Shown piece by piece: positions 22,646 to 34,254 of a stretch of 64,000 nucleotides of DNA (position 1 is the first letter of the stretch; each line of letters opens with the position of its first letter). This DNA comes from Rhizophagus irregularis. Taxonomy: Eukaryota; Glomeromycota; Glomeromycetes; Glomerales; Glomeraceae. The DNA lies in the NCBI RefSeq assembly GCF_026210795.1, contig NC_089431.1, positions 310,001 to 374,000 on the forward strand, in the 5' to 3' direction. Both the position numbers and the translations under genes were made by a program. The notes under the pieces were generated by a model that saw nothing but the letters and a program-made list of their open reading frames with translations, made no database searches and was not told the origin of the DNA.

Positions 22646-25099
22646 AATTATACTAAAGCAGAAATTAATTCAATATTTTTTAAAATAATAAAGAAAACTT
22701 GATCAATCGATTGGTCGATTATGTTAATAAATTTCGATCGATTAACCTATTGCTAGCCGAAATTATCAGAGTGCGAGCAAAAATTTACTACACGTTACAA
22801 ATCTTCGATTAATTATTTAGTAAGCACATGATCAATTATATGTGATGGTTAATATTTTTCTTCTGGTCACTAGTTAATATTATTTTGTGAATTAGCCATC
22901 GCAATAGGCAAAAGTATTCTTTATTAAAATTAAAGTAAAAAAAAAAATTATTTTTTTCTGTTTCTTATCATCAAAGGAATTAAAATGAACTCATGAATAG
23001 TAATAATATATAAATATATAATAGATATAATGGATGAATGATTTAGATTTTAGATAAAGCAGAGAATACGATCTTATCCACTATATGGAATAATATTGAA
23101 GAATTAAAACGTAAAGAAATTGTTATTTGTACTTCTGATATGCAACGGACAATTCCCACTTTAAGACGTGTTACGATTTGTGTTACTTGAAAAAAAAATT
23201 TTGAAAATTTTTTTAAAACCGATAATTTAAATACTGATGAAAGAAATGATCACGGATTCAATAGAAAAACGTGTACAATTAACTAAACATCTCGTAAATA
23301 TTGAAATTATCCAATTTGTAAATAAAGATTAAAAAAATATTTATTTTAATTTGTATTAATGATTTATATTATTATTATTTTTTTTTCTTTATTTGAGTTT
23401 AACGACTATGCAAAGATTTTATCTTTATATTAATATACAAAAATCGTTTATATAAAACTTATAAATTTTGATACAGTTATTTTTTTAAATTCTTCAGTTA
23501 TACAATACATGTAATTATTATGTTTAAATATTGAATCTATAAATTAAAAAAAAACTTTTTCAGATATTGTATCATGTAATCTGCGTTATTTTGCGATATT
23601 TGAGATATTTGAAACAGAAATTCCTGACAAAATCTAAATCCCAAAATATCATACCAGGAAGTTTATAATCTTGATAATAAAAATCCTGATACTTTTATAA
23701 TACTGAAATACAAATCCAAGGTTTATAAAAATTTCATAATCCTAAATTCCATAAGAAAAATATCAGTATATCAAATTATCATTACATTATGAAAATTTTA
23801 TTTATAAAAGCGTGTAGATTAGTATCGATATAAAAATTTTTGTATAAAGTTACGATATATTTAGCTTGAAGATAAGAATACCGAAAGCCTGTGTGATGTG
23901 TCAAGCTTCAATCGTAGCATTATTTTAATAAATTTGTTGATCGTACTGGTAAAAATGATAACTGATAAGCAAGTGGAATTTCATTTGATAATAATGTAAA
24001 AAAGTCATATTAAGTATTGTGCGTAATAAATAAGGGGTTCAAATAATCAATGAATTTATTTTATTATCTTTTTCATTTATTATTTATATTCAAAATTTTT
24101 AGTATTACTCATTGATGATTTAAACAATGAATTTAGCTTTAATAGTTAAATTTGAAGGAATAGCCATTTTATATTAAATGTGATTCTTAAGAAATAAATA
24201 AATAATAGGACGAGGAAATTTTAACACACATTATAGTTTGATTCAATAATTTCATAATTAATTATTAGCCATACAAATATTAAGTTAACATTTTAATCAA
24301 ATAACCGTGATTCTACTGATTTTAAAAAATAATAATCAGAAACTATTTAAGACAGCCACTATTGAGGTTAAATGAAATTAATTCAATTTTTTTTTAAAAA
24401 AAAAAAATAATAAATATTTCAAAGAAAACTAATTTTTTGATCAATCAATTAATCGAAGTAAAATTCTTGAAACTTATTTCCGTTATATAATAATTTTTTC
24501 GTATTTCTCCAAAAAGAAAAAAATAAGCCGCAGCAGATCGGATTAAAAACTGAAGTTAATCTTTTCTTCGGTCTTTTTCTTAAATTGATTTTACATTATT
24601 ATATTTAATAGTAATTTCGATTTACTTTAAATTAAATAAAATAAACAAATTTTACCAATTTAGTATACTCTGACTAATGAGTATCCTCTGTAACTTACGG
24701 CGGTTTATTTTTTTTTTGTGGCAAGTCTAGTTGATTTATTTACAACGGAAATCTTTATTTATAAAGTTCAAATATTAGAAAGATGTGACGTATTAGAAAG
24801 CTGTGACGTTAACTAGATTTAAAAAAAAATTTTATTACTACATTTTTCCCTCCACTATGATAATTTTGGCCAGCATTAATTTAATCGATCTAAATTTACC
24901 TAACATGATCGCATTTTTCCTGTATTTGTCTAAGTTTGGCCTAAATCTCCTTGTGTAACTATTATTTTAACCATTTCGGGTTAGATTTATTCTCTTTTAT
25001 AAATTTCGTGAGCAACTGCTGATCATAAAAAGAAATTTTTGAATACAATAGTAGTACAAACAGTAATACAAATACGCAATTTATTGACAATTTTTTTCT
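22646..25099. other. Intergenic; coding debris and array flank
   Basis: 23050-23330 holds frame-shifted coding-like debris (ILSTIWNNIEELKRKE, TLRRVTICVT, LNTDER) that partly matches debris at 43880-43990 and 45190-45300. 23990-24350 is homologous to 36510-36830 and marks the repeat unit of the kinase array. 24930-25099 starts the conserved upstream block of the next kinase (ACCATTTCGGGTTA). Confidence 0.45.
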
Positions 25100-25192
25100 T
25101 TCGCTACAATAATTCTGAATTTATTTCGAGTAACAGCTATTTTCTTATATAACTTAAATTATAATTATAATTCACAGCTCGGGTAAATTAAT
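25100..25192 (+). promoter_or_regulatory. Conserved kinase-array promoter, copy 1
   Basis: ATAATTCTGAATTTATTT, GAGTAAC, then TTATATAAC (25145-25153) and a leader ending AATTAATATGG are shared with 34150-34254, and more weakly with 21254-21307 and 45895-45971. TTATATAAC, about 40 nt before the ATG, is the likely TATA element. Confidence 0.5.
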
Positions 25193-27124
25193 ATGGATGA
25201 AAAGCCAAAAAATTTATGGAAGTATGTTGATGAAAATGAATTTCATGTAATAGAAAATTAATATTTTTAATAATTATAATTATTTTATTGAATTTTTGTA
25301 ATTAAAATATTAATAATTATTTATTTATTAAAGATTTATGTTGCAATTTCTACTGTTAATTCAACTACTGAAGAAAATGTATATGAAAGAGTAGTTTATA
25401 TAGAAGATTTGGAAAAAAGAAAACAAGCATATGGAATATGTGGAGAATGTAAAGAACCTGGTACAGGAGAAAATTGGTGTCAATCTTGTAATTCTAAAAG
25501 ATTTAAGGATGACTTTAAAAATTGGACTAGTGGAAATAAAGTTATTGATGAATTCATACAACAATCACAACTTAATGCTGTACATTTTAATAATTATATT
25601 GAATGGATACCTTTTGAAAAATTCCAAAATATTACTTATATTGCAGAAGGTGGCTTTGGTAAGGTTTATTCGGCTGAATGGCCTGAAGGATTTATTGAAT
25701 ATTGGGATATTGAGAATCAAAAATGGTATAGAAATAAATATTTTGGTAAATATGCATTAAAAAGTTTTAATAATTCTTCTGATATATGTTCAGAATTTTT
25801 AAATGAGGTAATTTAAAACTTATTTTATCCCATATATAAAGTTTGTTATTTGTATTTATTTATTAATGAAATTTTCCTTTATGATGATAATTAGATTAAA
25901 TCTCATCTTCAGATTTATCTTTTTGATATTGTTCAATGTTTTGGAATTACTCAAGATCCAAATAATAAAGAGTATATGATGGTTTTAGATTATTATGATA
26001 ATGGAACTTTGAGAAATTATTTAAATAAATCCAAAAATTATATAAATTATGGAACAAAAATTGATAAATTACGACTAATTGCAAGAGGACTTTTAGATAT
26101 TCATAATGCTGAAAAAGTTCACAAAGATTTTCATTCAGGCAATATATTACTTAATTATTCTCGTCCATTTATAAGTGACTTAGGAATGTGTCAACCAGCA
26201 AATTTACAGCAATCAGTTAAAAAAGAAGGAATTTATGGAGTATTACCATATATGGCACCAGAAGTTTTACGTGGATATCAATATACAAAAGCAGCAGATG
26301 TTTACTCATTCGGAATAATAATGAACGAATTTCTTTCTGAAGAAATTCCTTTTAATGATATTCCTCATGACGAATTTTTAGCTATTAAAATATGTAAAGG
26401 ACTTAGACCAACAATTTCTAAAGATGTGCCAAAGTTACTTGTAGATTTGATAATAAAATGTTGGGATGCCAAAATAAAAAATAGGCCAACCACTAAAGAA
26501 TTGTATCAACTGTTAAAGAAATGGTATGATGAAATTAAGTATATTGATAGTGAAGATGGTGAAGATGGTGACAATAGTAAAATATATTTTCAAATAAAAG
26601 AATATGATAAAATTAGAAAAGAAAAATTCAAAAACAGGTCAATTGAAGATAAACCCAATAGCTTCCAAACACACCCACAAGCATTTTATACTAGTAGACT
26701 TTTAAATTTCAAAAATCTTCCAAAACCAGTAAATTCTTCGGAGTTATCATCTTTTCAATTTAGTTCAGGTAATTTAATTTAATTTCGCTTTTGCCTTATC
26801 ACCTCTTTTATCATACTACGGCAATCCATTTTACATTATTAATCTTATTTTATTTTTTAATAGATACTAGTTATACTGCTCAATCAACATCAGCAAATCC
26901 GAGTAAGTATTCTCTTAATTATTATTATTATCATTTTATTTACATTTGTTAATATATAAATACTTTAAATACATAATATGCAGTTTCGGAATGCTTGGAT
27001 GTTCAATTAAGTGAATTAGGTAAGTTATTATTATTCATAATTTTATTTATATTCCCTATCTAATTTATTTTTTTTTATAGAACTAAACGAAATTTGTCAA
27101 GATAGTGAACATAATATCGAATGA
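25193..27124 (+). CDS. TKL-type protein kinase, 506 aa, six exons
   Basis: Exons 25193-25246, 25334-25807, 25895-26768, 26864-26902, 26984-27019, 27081-27124; all phases close and the total is 507 codons. Exon 1 gives MDEKPKNLWK. Residues 54-57 and 67-70 (CGEC, CQSC) form a small zinc-knuckle-like module. The kinase domain follows: Gly loop IAEGGFGKVY (about 121-129), ALK with Lys161, HKDFHSGN (catalytic Asp254, Asn259; HRD is HKD), DLG with Asp271 in place of DFG, GVLPYMAPE, DIYSFG-type helix F and KCWD..I.NRPT. The tail is polar, with AIYTSR/AFYTSR-like and NSSELSSFQFSSG motifs, and the three last exons are tiny (39, 36 and 44 nt). HKD and DLG occur throughout this fungal family and still keep the key Asp residues, so catalysis is plausible. 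Substrate and localisation are unknown. Confidence 0.88.
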
Positions 27125-29681
27125 AGTTTCTTTCTATGAGTGCGTTGAAGTCCAATAGTTTTAAATTACTAATTTACATGTTAAGTTTATTACTATTTTT
27201 TTTTCATTTATGTTTTAAATTTTTTTATTTACATTTGTTTATAATATAGTACATATAGATTTATTGGGTAAGTATACCTATTTAAATAAAGATTTTTTAT
27301 GCTTATTTGATGAATTTATTTGATTGTTTAAATGTAAGTTTGTAATATATTTGCAATTACCAATATTCCACTCAATGTATTCTTATATTGCTTTGCTCAA
27401 TGAATATATTTATAATTAATAATTGATTATAGTGTAAAAATCATATTAATTATTGGTAGCTGATGACCTTCAAAAGTGAAACCGACTTAACTGATGGTTT
27501 TAACAGAATTATAATTAAAACAAAAAACCAGCGTTGTTGAAATAGAGATCTGAAACATAAAGTTTTAACAAACTAATATTTAAATTTTATTATAGCTTTA
27601 ACAATTGCTAAAACTAAAATCAAAAATGTTAAATCAATTTTAACATTTGGTTTCAGTTAAGTCGGCATCACTACCCATGATCAAGATATAAATTCCAAAA
27701 TTTATTCTTCATTGGACAATAATAATTAGGTCAGTTGAAACAAATTTATTCTATCTTAATTTTTCACCTATTAAACTTAATTTTATTATTGTAGATGATG
27801 TCAGATTCTGAAGAACCATCATTAGCGAGTTCTACGAGACTTAATGTTGAACCAAAGATGTGACTGATAAAATTGAATGTGATACAAATGATCAGGATCA
27901 ATGAAATGAAAACTGCTCTAGTCTAAATGACGAAAATCAAATTTGAATTCTAAGAAGGGTAAGTAAAGTTACATATGATACTTATGAAGTAGGAAGATAT
28001 TTATGCAATTTATAAAATATTTAAAGAACGTATTGCATCAATAGTATCAAATCCGTAGTGTTATTTATATATTGTATTTTGTACAATATAAGAGAAAAAA
28101 AGAATTGTTTGTCTTCTGTTGCACGAGATGATAATATCATAGAAAATTGATAAATCTCCTAATTTGATAATGTTGATCATCAACACTGCTCTATCGAAAA
28201 AAATATTGCAATCAATAATATTTAAATTTTTAAATATATTGACGTTCTCTTAGCCAATTATGCCCGATATTGATCAGTACAAAGCCAATGCTCGATTTTT
28301 TTTATCGTTATATATAACATTAAAACATACAACAATAAAATGAACATTTAAATTAACTAAACGTCAAAAAGGTCCAAAACTTCTGATCACTACTTTTTTG
28401 ATCCTGATCAAAAGATCGTCACTAAACATGACGTAAAAAACCACTAGCGGATGTGATGATTTTACTTTATGAAATCCTTTTATTAATTGAATTTTCATCA
28501 TACAGGACAGACATGCGACATATATGCGACATAATTTTATTTATTTTCCCATAGCTTGAAAAAAAAATTTCTAGAATGTACAAAAAGTAGACTGCTTACA
28601 TAAGCGAATTTAAAAATATTAAAAAGGAAATATTTTTTTTTTTTACTGTAAAATTATTCGATCCGGAATCAACTAATCCAATTTAATGAAAATTTACCTT
28701 AATCGGAATTTTTTTGATTATTAATTTTTTTTGTCCGATTTTTTTTTTCAAACCAAAAATTTGTTTTTTCTCATTCTTTTCCCGTTTATGTTTAATTTTT
28801 GGTCTTTTAAGACTGACTTTTTTTATATTATTTTTTTTTCGATCTTTTTTTTAGTATTTAAAAATCTTTTTTTCACTCTTTTTGGACTGAAATATTTTCC
28901 TTTTTTTTCAGAATTTTTCCGGTACTTATTTTTTTATTTCGGATTCCTTTTTTTGGAAATTTCTCTTTTTTAAACCGATTTCTTTATCCTTTTTCTTTCC
29001 CCAAATTTTTTTTTTAATTTTTTTTTCTTTTTTTTATTATTACTAAATAAAAAAATAAAACATTATATTAAATATATTTACAAAATTATTATAACATATA
29101 GGTAAATTGACTGTTGATAGAAAGATGATTAGATTTTTTCAATTAAATTGGACGCTGGATAAATAGTTTGATTCATAAAAATCAAAAAAAAATTGATATT
29201 TTTACAATAATATTTTATATTTAATTAATTGAAGAAATTGTTGATTTAATAATAGATTATTATAACCAAATCCATATCCGAAATTCTCTAAATAATCACC
29301 AGATTTTCAATAATAAAGATTTTAATTCAAATGGTTTAGTTAAATTAATAATTTATCGAGTAAAATAAGTATCAAAGAATAGTAATAAATAAAATGAACA
29401 GATTCTAATACATTTAATTGTTCAAATATTTTTCCTAAGTTAGTTATAAGTTTAAGATTGACGTAATATAAAATAATAAGAAATAATTATAAAATTTATA
29501 ATTACTAATTAATAAAAATATTTGTAATATTTTCGTAATATTAAAGTTTTTTCGAAAATAATAATTCTAAATAATTAATCAATTTTATTGATAATAATTT
29601 TTATATACATATTATTTTATTAATTTTTGTTAACTATATTAAATTTCTAATTATAAACAAAAACTACTGTAACCATCTTTA
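27125..29681. other. Intergenic; MITE, coding debris, T-rich tract
   Basis: 27290-27425 matches 36330-36450 (CACTCAATGTATTCTTATAT), the shared 3' flank of the two kinases. 27475-27672 is a MITE. 27795-27950 contains a short frame SDSEEPSLASSTRLNVEPK with stops after it. 28720-29035 is a long T-rich low-complexity tract that gives spurious Phe-rich frames. No gene is supported. Confidence 0.4.
27475..27672. mobile_element. 198-bp MITE with imperfect terminal inverted repeats
   Basis: The left end AGTGAAACCGACTTAACTGA and the inverse of the right end, AGTGATGCCGACTTAACTGA, match at 17 of 20 positions. The interior word TTTAACAGAATTATAATTAA recurs at about 38147, so the family is dispersed. No open frame. 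A target duplication could not be fixed. Confidence 0.65.
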
Positions 29682-29708
29682 ATTGTCCGGAGCGAAGCGA
29701 AGGACAAT
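29682..29708. repeat. Hairpin ATTGTCC...GGACAAT
   Basis: ATTGTCC (29682-29688) and GGACAAT (29702-29708) flank GGAGCGAAGCGAA. A variant lies at 16223-16248. Downstream, CACGTGA and CACGTGATCG words appear in inverted arrangement. This is likely one end of a small element. Confidence 0.5.
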
Positions 29709-29915
29709 ATATGTCTACGAACTATGAAAAAAAATCGATCACGTGAGTTTCTCTGTCCGCCACGTGATCGTCACCCAATGAATCGGCAAATTTTAGTTTT
29801 TCGTTCCGGACTTACAACGGTTCCCGTTTCCTAGTTTACTTAGTATTACATCATAATACTGAATTTTTATATTTAAACAAACTCATTGGTCCCGATGCCC
29901 GCTAGTTTATTTACT

Positions 29916-30147
29916 ATATATAAAGGATTCTGAAGTATGCTAACGTGTTGTATAACAATATGACAATTGACAAGTTTGTGAAACTTTATGGTACGGTTGA
30001 AAAATTGCATCATGAATTAGAGGAATTAGAGAGTAAATTTTATTTTAATTCATTTTATACAGTAATTCTGCGAATTTTTTTTATTTTTTATTTATTTATT
30101 TAGGCCCCTCTATGTATAAAAGGCTAATTTCACAATGCAACAAATAA
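29916..30147 (+). CDS. Candidate very small gene, 38 aa, two exons
   Basis: A strong TATA box (CTATATATAAAGG, about 29914-29926) stands about 35 nt before ATG 29960. Exon 1 (29960-30032) encodes MTIDKFVKLYGTVEKLHHEL followed by EELE; donor GTAAAT. A 71-nt intron ends TTTATTTAG, and exon 2 (30104-30147) ends in TAA. Phases agree (73 + 44 nt). Unspliced, the frame runs on to a TAG at 30101. The product would be a short amphipathic, possibly coiled-coil peptide. No family recognised. It may be only the first exon of a decayed gene. Confidence 0.3.
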
Positions 30148-31975
30148 CTGTTTTATTAATATTTGCGTTTATTATAAATTTTCACTAAGTTTTGGATCAG
30201 TTCATACGATTGCTGATTCTTATTCTTAGAACATGGATTACTCAACGAAGCCTATATATTTTTGAAAAATAATCTTTTTTTTGTATACATGTTTCACGTT
30301 TTTCGTATATCTCAAATTTCAAATAAGGATCATGAAAATTAATTAAAATGTAAATAGTATGTAAATGATTAATTATGATAAAGAAACTGAATTGCAACGA
30401 AAAACAAAAATAAAAATTAAAAATTACTAAAAAACAAATAATTCTATGGCATCCTTATAAGGGAACAATTATCTAAGTTGCGCAGTTGAAAACTTTACCA
30501 TAATAAAGAAAAATATCACCGCACGTTTATGGATTACTGCATCCGCTTTACGTTTATAAGTTCCTGCATCCGTGTTACGTTTCTTGCATCTGCGTCACAT
30601 TTTCACCTTCTGCATCCGCTTCACGTTCACAAACTGGCGCACTTGCGTCACATTTAAATATTCCTGCAGCATCTGCGTCTCCTTTCCACTTATATACTCT
30701 TGAAGACATACATTTTTTCTCCTTTATTTGAAGTAGCTTCTTTCCTTTTATTTTTTAAGCTTACAAAAAACACATAAAAGTATATTTTTGAGTTTTGAAA
30801 AAAGATTGACTAGTTGTCATTAGTTTTGGACTAGTAAAATTTTCATTTTCTTGCTTGAGTAGGGAAAAGACACCAAGCAGACATCTCTTCGCAGTTTTAA
30901 CTGGGATTTTCTTGGTTATTACTTATGACTTTTCTCTTTTTCAATCTTTCTTTGGGTAGGGAGCGTTGGAAAATTGATTAACATTTGGTGACTTGGTGAT
31001 TTTTCTAAGCAGAATAGAGAATAGAACAAAATTTTCAACCAAAAATTATGGTAAGAGCCGGAAATAAGAGAAGATTTTGCGGCACCCTTGTTATAATTTA
31101 ACCATTAAATTATAATGATTCAGTATCCTGAGATGACGCGTGTGTTATCAGTAAGGAACAGGTCTCTTACTTTGTTCTACTTTCATCTTTATCACTTTAA
31201 ATACAGGAGAAGTGGTAGAAGCACGAAAAATTTGCTGTAGAAATAAAAGTAAAAGAGAGTTAGCTTTTGCTAAATACTCTACTTCAGAATTTCGTCCCGC
31301 CATCTGGTAGGGTGACGTGAGGCAGTATCCTTCTAAAGTATCAGGTAATATAACGAAGCAGTACGGATCTTCTTCCTATATATTAGTGTCGATATTTTCA
31401 CCGTCCGTTCCTGAAAACTGCACAATAAAAGGTATAGCTACGAGTATCTGTTTGAAAGAACTTACAAAAACACAGCTTTAGGTTATTGCGTTCTTTCACT
31501 GACATCTCTCCTGGACACACAGATGATATGTTATCATCCAGAAATTCTGAAAACAGAGAAGGACGTTCACAGTAAAACTGTGGCCACGAAGCGCTTCCAG
31601 TTCTCTGAATCCAAAAGTCCTCAATGAGAACAAATCAATTGCATGATGTCAAAGTTGAGGAAGATGCATAACTATTCCTCATTGCGGAATAGTAGACCTC
31701 AACACTGAGAAGATCTTATTCGTATCTCAGCCAGGTCCGTCAGTTAACAGAGTTATCATAGATAGACCTGCCAGCTCACAAGGTTGCTGTAACTTCCTTG
31801 ATCATTGCATCCACTTGTTCACCTTCACCAGAAATGAGGGTAACACATTGCCACTCTTTAGCTTTACGAAAACGGTTCAACATACCTCTCACTTCTCGTC
31901 TCTCACTTTTTTCTTTGTGTGGGTTGAGTGGGAGTGGAAGTGTGGGAGTAGCCGGGGTAATTATTGTGAAAGTTT
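30148..31975. other. Intergenic with degenerate repeat and GC-richer debris
   Basis: 30523-30690 repeats words of the type TGCATC(C/T)GC(T/G)TCACGTT about five times with drift. 31080-31900 is less AT-rich than its surroundings and has coding-like stretches with stops. One example is a minus-strand frame from ATG at about 31885 (MLNRFRKAKEWQCVTLISGE) that stops after 34 codons. I do not recognise it. Confidence 0.3.
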
Positions 31976-32275
31976 AGAGAAGGGATAAAAAAATACGAAA
32001 GGGATAAAAAAATTATTGCGAAAGGGATAAAAAAATATTATTGCGAAAGGGATAAAAAAAATATTATTGCGAAAGGGATAAAAAAATATTATTGCGAAAG
32101 GGATAAAAAAATATTATTGTGAAAGGGATAAAAAATATTATTGCGAAAGGGATAAAAAAATTATTGTGAAAGGGATAAAAAAAAAATATTATTGCGAAAG
32201 GGATAAAAAAATATTATAAAATATTATTGCGAAAGGGATAAAAAAATTAGGATAAAAAAATTATTGTGAAAGTTT
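31976..32275. repeat. About 26-bp minisatellite, roughly ten copies
   Basis: The unit GCGAAAGGGATAAAAAAATA followed by TTATT is repeated with length variation in the A-run (5-9 A) and a G/T change (GCGAAA or GTGAAA). Copies are clear between 31979 and 32270. It is strand-asymmetric: purines on plus. Confidence 0.9.
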
Positions 32276-32648
32276 AATAAAAGAATGGGTCTTTTTATAA
32301 TATTTTTAGTTGTACAAGATAACAATGTAGACTTTTCTCTTATTGTTATTAGTAACTGTGACTGAGTTTGTATCTTATGATCTTATGATGTATGATGTAA
32401 AAGTTTGTGCAAAAATTTTCGCGTAAAAGTAAAAATTGTTACGCGACGCGACAACAATTATTGATATATTTAATCAGAAACTATATTGGTAGTGTGGTAG
32501 TGTAATGAGTTATTGCAAATTTTCTAGAATAAATATAAGTTATGACTCATGAAAAAGCTTGCTGTGAGTCATGAATATCAATGATTTTTACGGCGCAGCC
32601 TATAATTAATTATACTTTTATTATATAATAATAGTTCAAATATATAAA

Positions 32649-32765
32649 TCATGCAGATCATTCCTTTTTTAGAGAATTTTTGATAATGCCAGTCAAAATT
32701 TTATTACCTATTTTAGTAATTTCTAAAATCACCTGACCTCTACATATATATTTTGGGGTCCTAAC
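32649..32765. mobile_element. Truncated copy of the 2783-2995 MITE family
   Basis: ATCATG(C/T)AGATC-TTCCTTTT, GATAATGCC and the right end GACCTCTACATATATATTTT followed by GGGGTCCT correspond to the interior and right terminus of the element at 2783-2995. The left terminus is missing. Confidence 0.6.
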
Positions 32766-32855
32766 TCTTAAGGTACCTCAATCAATTTAATCGGTTAAAA
32801 ATGTAGATCATAAAATATTTAATTACTATTTCGATAATAACTTCATAAGAAAAAT

Positions 32856-33003
32856 TTATAGACAAACCTTTGCTTTATATTGCATCTTTATAAAGTGACT
32901 ATTTAACGGAACTGAATGACGATTTTTCTGAATATATTGACTATAGAAATGTGAAGAATCTTTATCTGGGTCGCCAAAATCAAAACTTGCATCGTCCACT
33001 ACA
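32856..33003 (-). pseudogene. Unidentified coding remnant
   Basis: The minus-strand frame reads VVDDASFDFGDPDKDSSHFY, then SQYIQKNRHSVPLNSHFIK, ending in TAA. Upstream the frame is lost. Its composition is protein-like, but I do not recognise the family. Confidence 0.3.
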
Positions 33004-34149
33004 CTTTCTAAATGTCATCATTTTTGGAATCAACAACTAGTAAACAACAGCAGCGAATGAAAAATTCAAAATATATTGATATGTTCACACTTGCTGCTAA
33101 TAAGTCAAGGGAATATTTTAATTGCATAATTTAAAACGTTCTCTTATAGCAACCAATGAATTTTATTAAATTTAGGAAAAAGTAAATTGATTTTTTTAAT
33201 CATTTTATAAATTTTCCTTAATTTTTTAATATAAAATAAATACATTTAAAAGAAAAATTATAATTAAGAAAAAATAAATTTAATATTATGGGTATAACTA
33301 TTTCACCATAAGTAGCGCAACTTTGAAGATTTGCTAAAATAAAACACATCCATAAACAATTTTTATTAAAGATAATATTTAATATAAGTTTGTTAGATTA
33401 TTCTGTTTTTTAATAATATTTGTTAATATTTTTGGAACTATTTGATCATAATTTTTATTCGTTCTTAATCTTTTTGCGACTCTTCAAAGATTAGTAAGAC
33501 TAATGCAAAGGTAATATAGAAGATACGATTGCCATGGTCTCAATTATCTATCGATACAAAATTAAATAAAATGTTGTGAGATAAAAATATAAATAAATTT
33601 TCTTTTAATTTTAAATTTACCCAATTTAAAAATTGTATGACAAACTTTTCAAGGTTCACGTATATACAATAAAATTTTCAGTTTTTCAATTTTGGTCATC
33701 TTCGTAATAATATTTTCTCCATACAGATAATATGAAATACCTTACATTTCTTTTATTTACTATATTTACTAGAGAAGGTTCATTTAACCAATCATATTAT
33801 TACTAATCTAAAAATTATTTTCCTAGCGTAAAGACAAATAAACCTAATGAAAAATAATCAAATTTATTTTTGATATATAATTTGGTAATGATTTTAATAT
33901 AAAGCTTTTATCATAGGCTTGTTACTATTTTTATTGTTTTGAAAGTACATTACCGAAAAATAAATTCAGGTAGTAAACAATTTTACTTCGCACTTAATTT
34001 GGATCTCCTTATGTAAAAATCATTTTAACCATTTCGGGTTACTGATGATCAGCTGCTTACGAATCTTCTTTGTAACAAAAATAGTTCAATAGTAGCACAA
34101 ATAGTAACACAAATAGTAATACGAATGTGCACAATTTATTTGAACATAA

Positions 34150-34254
34150 TTTTTTTCTTTTGCTCATAATAATTCTGAATTTATTTTGAGTAACGTAGTT
34201 ATTTATTTATATAACTAAAATTAAAATTATAATCCACAACTCAAATTAATTAAT
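34150..34254 (+). promoter_or_regulatory. Conserved kinase-array promoter, copy 2
   Basis: Matches 25100-25192 (ATAATTCTGAATTTATTT, GAGTAAC) with the TATA candidate TTATATAAC at 34207-34215, 40 nt before the ATG. Confidence 0.5.

Larger units (their letters stand above)
32276..34149. other. Intergenic; MITE fragment and coding remnant
   Basis: 32649-32765 is a fragment of the 2783-2995 MITE family. 33003-32856 (minus) is a short open frame. The rest is AT-rich without genes. 34004-34149 begins the conserved upstream block of the next kinase (TTAACCATTTCGGGTTA). Confidence 0.4.

Noticed and set aside
28731-28973. 80-codon Phe-rich frame
   Set aside because: Translation of a T-rich low-complexity tract.
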